Positions 61,712 to 64,000 of a stretch of DNA of 64,000 nt are shown here, in pieces. The stretch's first letter is position 1, and every line of letters begins with the position of its first letter. The translations under genes were made by a program, and so were the position numbers. A model generated the notes under the pieces. The model searched no databases and had not been told where the DNA came from. It saw nothing but the letters and a program-made list of their open reading frames with translations. Source of the DNA: M3007 sp046316495 (GTDB lineage Bacteria; Bacteroidota; Bacteroidia; Chitinophagales; Saprospiraceae); NCBI GenBank assembly GCA_046316495.1, contig JBKDAM010000018.1, positions 1 to 64,000 on the forward strand. The letters are read 5' to 3'.

Positions 61712-61755
61712 CAAACCCGCCTTGGCTGTATTAGAAACTGGCCAAGGCGGGTTTG
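61712..61755. terminator. palindromic terminator between convergent genes
   Basis: 15-bp perfect stem (61712-61726 with 61741-61755), 14-nt loop. Lies between the dehydrogenase (+) and carboxylase (-). The T-runs are weak on the plus strand. Confidence 0.75.
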
Positions 61756-61775
61756 AACATCGTTTTTGAGGCAAA

Positions 61776-63407
61776 TTAGACCTGAATCACCCCCGGATTA
61801 AACTTTTCAACCGGTGCGTTATTTGCTGCTTCAATCCCCATACTGATCCAACGGCGTGTATCACGGGGGTCGATAATGGCATCCACCCAAAGCCGTGCGG
61901 CAGCGTAGTATGGCGTAGTTTGGGCGTCGTATTTTGCTTTTGTTTCTTCGTAAAGCGCTTTTTCCTGGACTGGGTCTGGGGCATGCCCTTTGTCTTTCAA
62001 GGCTTGCACCTGAATCTGGGTGAGCACTTTTGCTGCTTGATCTCCCCCCATAACGGCTATTTTAGCGGTTGGCCATGCCACAATCAACCGAGGGTCGTAA
62101 GCTTTTCCGCACATCGCATAATTGCCGGCGCCATAGGAGTTACCAATGACTACTGAAAACTTGGGGACGGTAGAATTGGCCACTGCATTTACCATTTTGG
62201 CGCCATCCTTGATGATCCCGCCCTGTTCAGATCGGGTTCCGACCATAAATCCGGTTACATCGTGCAGAAACACCAAGGGGATTTTTTTCTGGTTACAATT
62301 CAGGATGAATCGAGTAGCTTTATCTGCCGAATCAGAATAAATGACTCCACCAAATTGGATTTCCCCTTTTGCATTTTTCACTACTTGGCGGTTATTGGCC
62401 ACGATCCCTACTGCCCAACCATCAATGCGGGCATACGCGCAGATCATGGTTTTTCCGTAATGAGCTTTGTACTGGGTTAATTCGCCGCCATCGACCAAGC
62501 AGCGCAAAACGTCCAGGGTGTTATAAGGCTTTGCACCATTTTCTGGATAAAGGGAAAATAACTCTTCAGAGCTGCCTCCAGGTTCTTTTGGTTGGGAGCG
62601 ATCAAAACCAGCCGATTCCATTCGGCCATATTTATCGATTAAATCTTTTATGGTATCCAGGCAGGTGGCATCATCCGGCATCTTATAATCAGTGACACCC
62701 GATATTTCAGAGTGCATCGATGCACCACCTAAACTTTCTTTGTCGGCCGACTCTCCGATGGCAGCCTTTACCAAGTAAGGCCCCGCCAAGAACACACTCC
62801 CCGTTTTTTCTACAATTAACGCTTCATCCGACATAATAGGTAAATAAGCCCCCCCTGCCACGCAGCTACCCATGATGGCGGCTATTTGAGGGATGCCGGC
62901 ACTGCTCATCCGGGCATTATTTCTAAAAATACGTCCAAAATGCTCTTTATCCGGGAATATTTCATCTTGCATCGGCAAGTACACTCCGGCGGAATCGACT
63001 AGATATACAATTGGGAGGCGGTTTTCCATGGCGATTTCCTGCGCTCGAAGGTTCTTTTTCCCAGTAATTGGAAACCAAGCACCAGCTTTCACAGTAGCAT
63101 CGTTGGCGACCACCACACATTGGCGACCTCGGATATACCCGATTACCACCACCACACCGCCGGCAGGGCAGCCCCCATGCTCTTCATACATTTCATAACC
63201 CGCAAAAGCCCCGATTTCAATGACCGGACGATTCGGATCCAATAAGTAGTCAATCCGTTCACGGGCGGTCATCTTACCCTCCGAGTGGAGTTTTTCAATT
63301 CGTTTAGCTCCTCCGCCTTGATGAATTTTTTCGAGTAGGCGATTGGTTTTTGAGACGGCCAACTGAAGGGCGTCTTTGTTCATTTCTTGTTCAAGAGTAT
63401 TGCTCAT
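61776..63407 (-). CDS. acyl-CoA carboxylase beta subunit, methylcrotonyl-CoA type
   Basis: 543 residues. Carboxyltransferase signature: EKLHSEGKMTARERIDYLLDP, ANDATVKAGAWFPITGKKN, MGSCVAGGAYLP, FLAGPYLVKAAIGE, GFMVGTRSEQGG, IGNSYGAGNYAMCGKAYDPR and MGGDQAA. The ordering and the ATVKAG segment match methylcrotonyl-CoA carboxylase beta more than propionyl-CoA carboxylase. It would act in leucine breakdown with a biotin-carrying alpha subunit not seen here. Lies 65 bp downstream of the aguB-type gene. Confidence 0.92.
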   Translation of the reverse strand: MSNTLEQEMNKDALQLAVSKTNRLLEKIHQGGGAKRIEKLHSEGKMTARERIDYLLDPNRPVIEIGAFAGYEMYEEHGGCPAGGVVVVIGYIRGRQCVVVANDATVKAGAWFPITGKKNLRAQEIAMENRLPIVYLVDSAGVYLPMQDEIFPDKEHFGRIFRNNARMSSAGIPQIAAIMGSCVAGGAYLPIMSDEALIVEKTGSVFLAGPYLVKAAIGESADKESLGGASMHSEISGVTDYKMPDDATCLDTIKDLIDKYGRMESAGFDRSQPKEPGGSSEELFSLYPENGAKPYNTLDVLRCLVDGGELTQYKAHYGKTMICAYARIDGWAVGIVANNRQVVKNAKGEIQFGGVIYSDSADKATRFILNCNQKKIPLVFLHDVTGFMVGTRSEQGGIIKDGAKMVNAVANSTVPKFSVVIGNSYGAGNYAMCGKAYDPRLIVAWPTAKIAVMGGDQAAKVLTQIQVQALKDKGHAPDPVQEKALYEETKAKYDAQTTPYYAAARLWVDAIIDPRDTRRWISMGIEAANNAPVEKFNPGVIQV

Positions 63408-63472
63408 GGTGGTGGTTAGGCTTGCGTTTATTGGATTAAGAAACGAGTAATTTAATTGGGCTTTAGTTTGGC

Positions 63473-64000
63473 TTAATCCCGATAGCGTTTAGTAAGATCT
63501 CCGTAAAAGTCAATTCGACGATCCCTGAAAAAGGGCCAAATGCGCCGAACATCTTCAGTCCGTTTCCGATCAATTTCCACAACTACGGCCTCTTCTTCCG
63601 CGATGGAGGCTCGGTGTAGGATTTCGCCTTGTGGACCAGCCACAAAACTCTGTCCCCAGAACTGAATGCCATTGGTCACCCCGGTCCAGTCAGGCTCATG
63701 GCCCACCCGGTTTACCCCAATTACGGGGAGCCCATTGGCTACCGCATGGCCTCGCTGGCTGATGAACCATGCCTCGTACTGCCGTTGCTTTTCCTCCTCC
63801 GTATCGGTGCTTTCCCAGCCAATGGCAGTGGGGTAAACCAATAATTCGGCTCCGGCCAAGGCCATCAAGCGAGCAGCCTCCGGGTACCATTGGTCCCAGC
63901 AAACCAGCACCCCAATTTTTCCGAGGGAAGTGGTAATGGGTTCAAAACCCAGATCACCGGGAGTAAAATAGAATTTTTCGTAATACGCAGGATCGTCTGG
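63473..64000 (-). CDS. aguB: N-carbamoylputrescine amidase (C-terminal part)
   Basis: The frame stays open to the window edge (64000) and encodes 175 residues, ending with RIDFYGDLTKRYRD. The first 30 codons are upstream of an internal GTG, including PDDPAYYEKFYFTPGDLGF, so the gene is cut by the window edge. Nitrilase-family active site: CWDQWYPEAARL with the catalytic Cys. This matches N-carbamoylputrescine amidase, which makes putrescine in the arginine-agmatine route. The usual partner agmatine deiminase would be upstream outside the window. Confidence 0.94.
   Translation of the reverse strand, partial: PDDPAYYEKFYFTPGDLGFEPITTSLGKIGVLVCWDQWYPEAARLMALAGAELLVYPTAIGWESTDTEEEKQRQYEAWFISQRGHAVANGLPVIGVNRVGHEPDWTGVTNGIQFWGQSFVAGPQGEILHRASIAEEEAVVVEIDRKRTEDVRRIWPFFRDRRIDFYGDLTKRYRD

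Noticed and set aside
1..64000. CRISPR arrays, tRNA/rRNA genes, insertion sequences, prophage
   Set aside because: No regularly spaced direct repeats, tRNA-like T-loop motifs outside coding genes, transposase or phage genes were seen.

Overview
The window is chromosomal DNA from a member of the Bacteroidota, most likely a Saprospiria-like (Lewinella/Haliscomenobacter-type) marine or aquatic lineage. Evidence for the phylum: repeated TAnnTTTG -7 promoter elements just upstream of genes (two of them with a well-spaced TTG at -33 and one more at 21 nt spacing), three secreted proteins with type IX secretion (T9SS) C-terminal sorting domains, a PorP/SprF-OmpA pair, a SusC-like TonB receptor with a carboxypeptidase-regulatory domain, a fused alpha/beta 2-oxoacid dehydrogenase E1, and several families largely confined to this phylum. 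The class-level placement is inference. I see no phage, insertion sequence, CRISPR array, rRNA or tRNA. Gene density is high and the gene content looks resident.

Layout. 0-1.6 kb: end of an unknown gene, a membrane-anchored coiled-coil protein and a small conserved protein. 1.7-6.1 kb (minus): the mreB-mreC-mreD-mrdA elongasome operon, without rodA. 6.4-7.6 kb: a ParA ATPase paired with a ribbon-helix-helix-like small protein instead of ParB. 7.8-15 kb: three cell-surface genes (an FG-GAP/VCBS protein with a type A sorting domain, a TonB-dependent receptor with a Cys-rich plug motif, and an adhesin-like protein with a type B 'gliding motility' sorting domain). 15-22 kb (minus): MgtC/DUF4010 membrane protein, AsmA-like protein, a secreted protein and a LysM glucosaminidase. 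22-28 kb: rimM, a DUF4105 protease-like membrane protein, a GNAT-type aminoacyl-tRNA protein transferase-like protein, PEP carboxylase, pterin carbinolamine dehydratase and a DksA/TraR-type protein.

28-31.3 kb (minus): queD/PTPS-type synthase, folE, tilS, and a separate gamma-carbonic-anhydrase-like protein. With the carbinolamine dehydratase next door, the pterin genes suggest a tetrahydrobiopterin-type route. 31.5-40.5 kb (plus): a secreted YD-like protein, a DUF3089 lipoprotein, a two-subunit M16 peptidase, yajC, ccmD, glutamate dehydrogenase, a YfcE-type phosphoesterase and YraN. 40.6-43.8 kb: divergent gyrB and ychF. 44.3-47.8 kb (minus): large M16 peptidase and a SixA-like lipoprotein. 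47.9-53.9 kb (plus): a lone cytochrome oxidase subunit III, fused E1, a glycosyltransferase and the Kup potassium transporter. 53.9-64 kb: cutC, PorP/SprF plus OmpA protein, dapB, RsmB-like methyltransferase, a small unknown, a saccharopine/alanine dehydrogenase-like enzyme, the methylcrotonyl-CoA carboxylase beta-type subunit and the end of N-carbamoylputrescine amidase.

Overall this is mainly core metabolism and envelope biology. Convergent gene pairs are often separated by long perfect palindromes that can terminate both strands. The most unusual items are the ParA/RHH pair, the Cys-motif TonB receptor, the Fe-S-less transferase, the PTPS-type pterin cluster and candidate leaderless genes.
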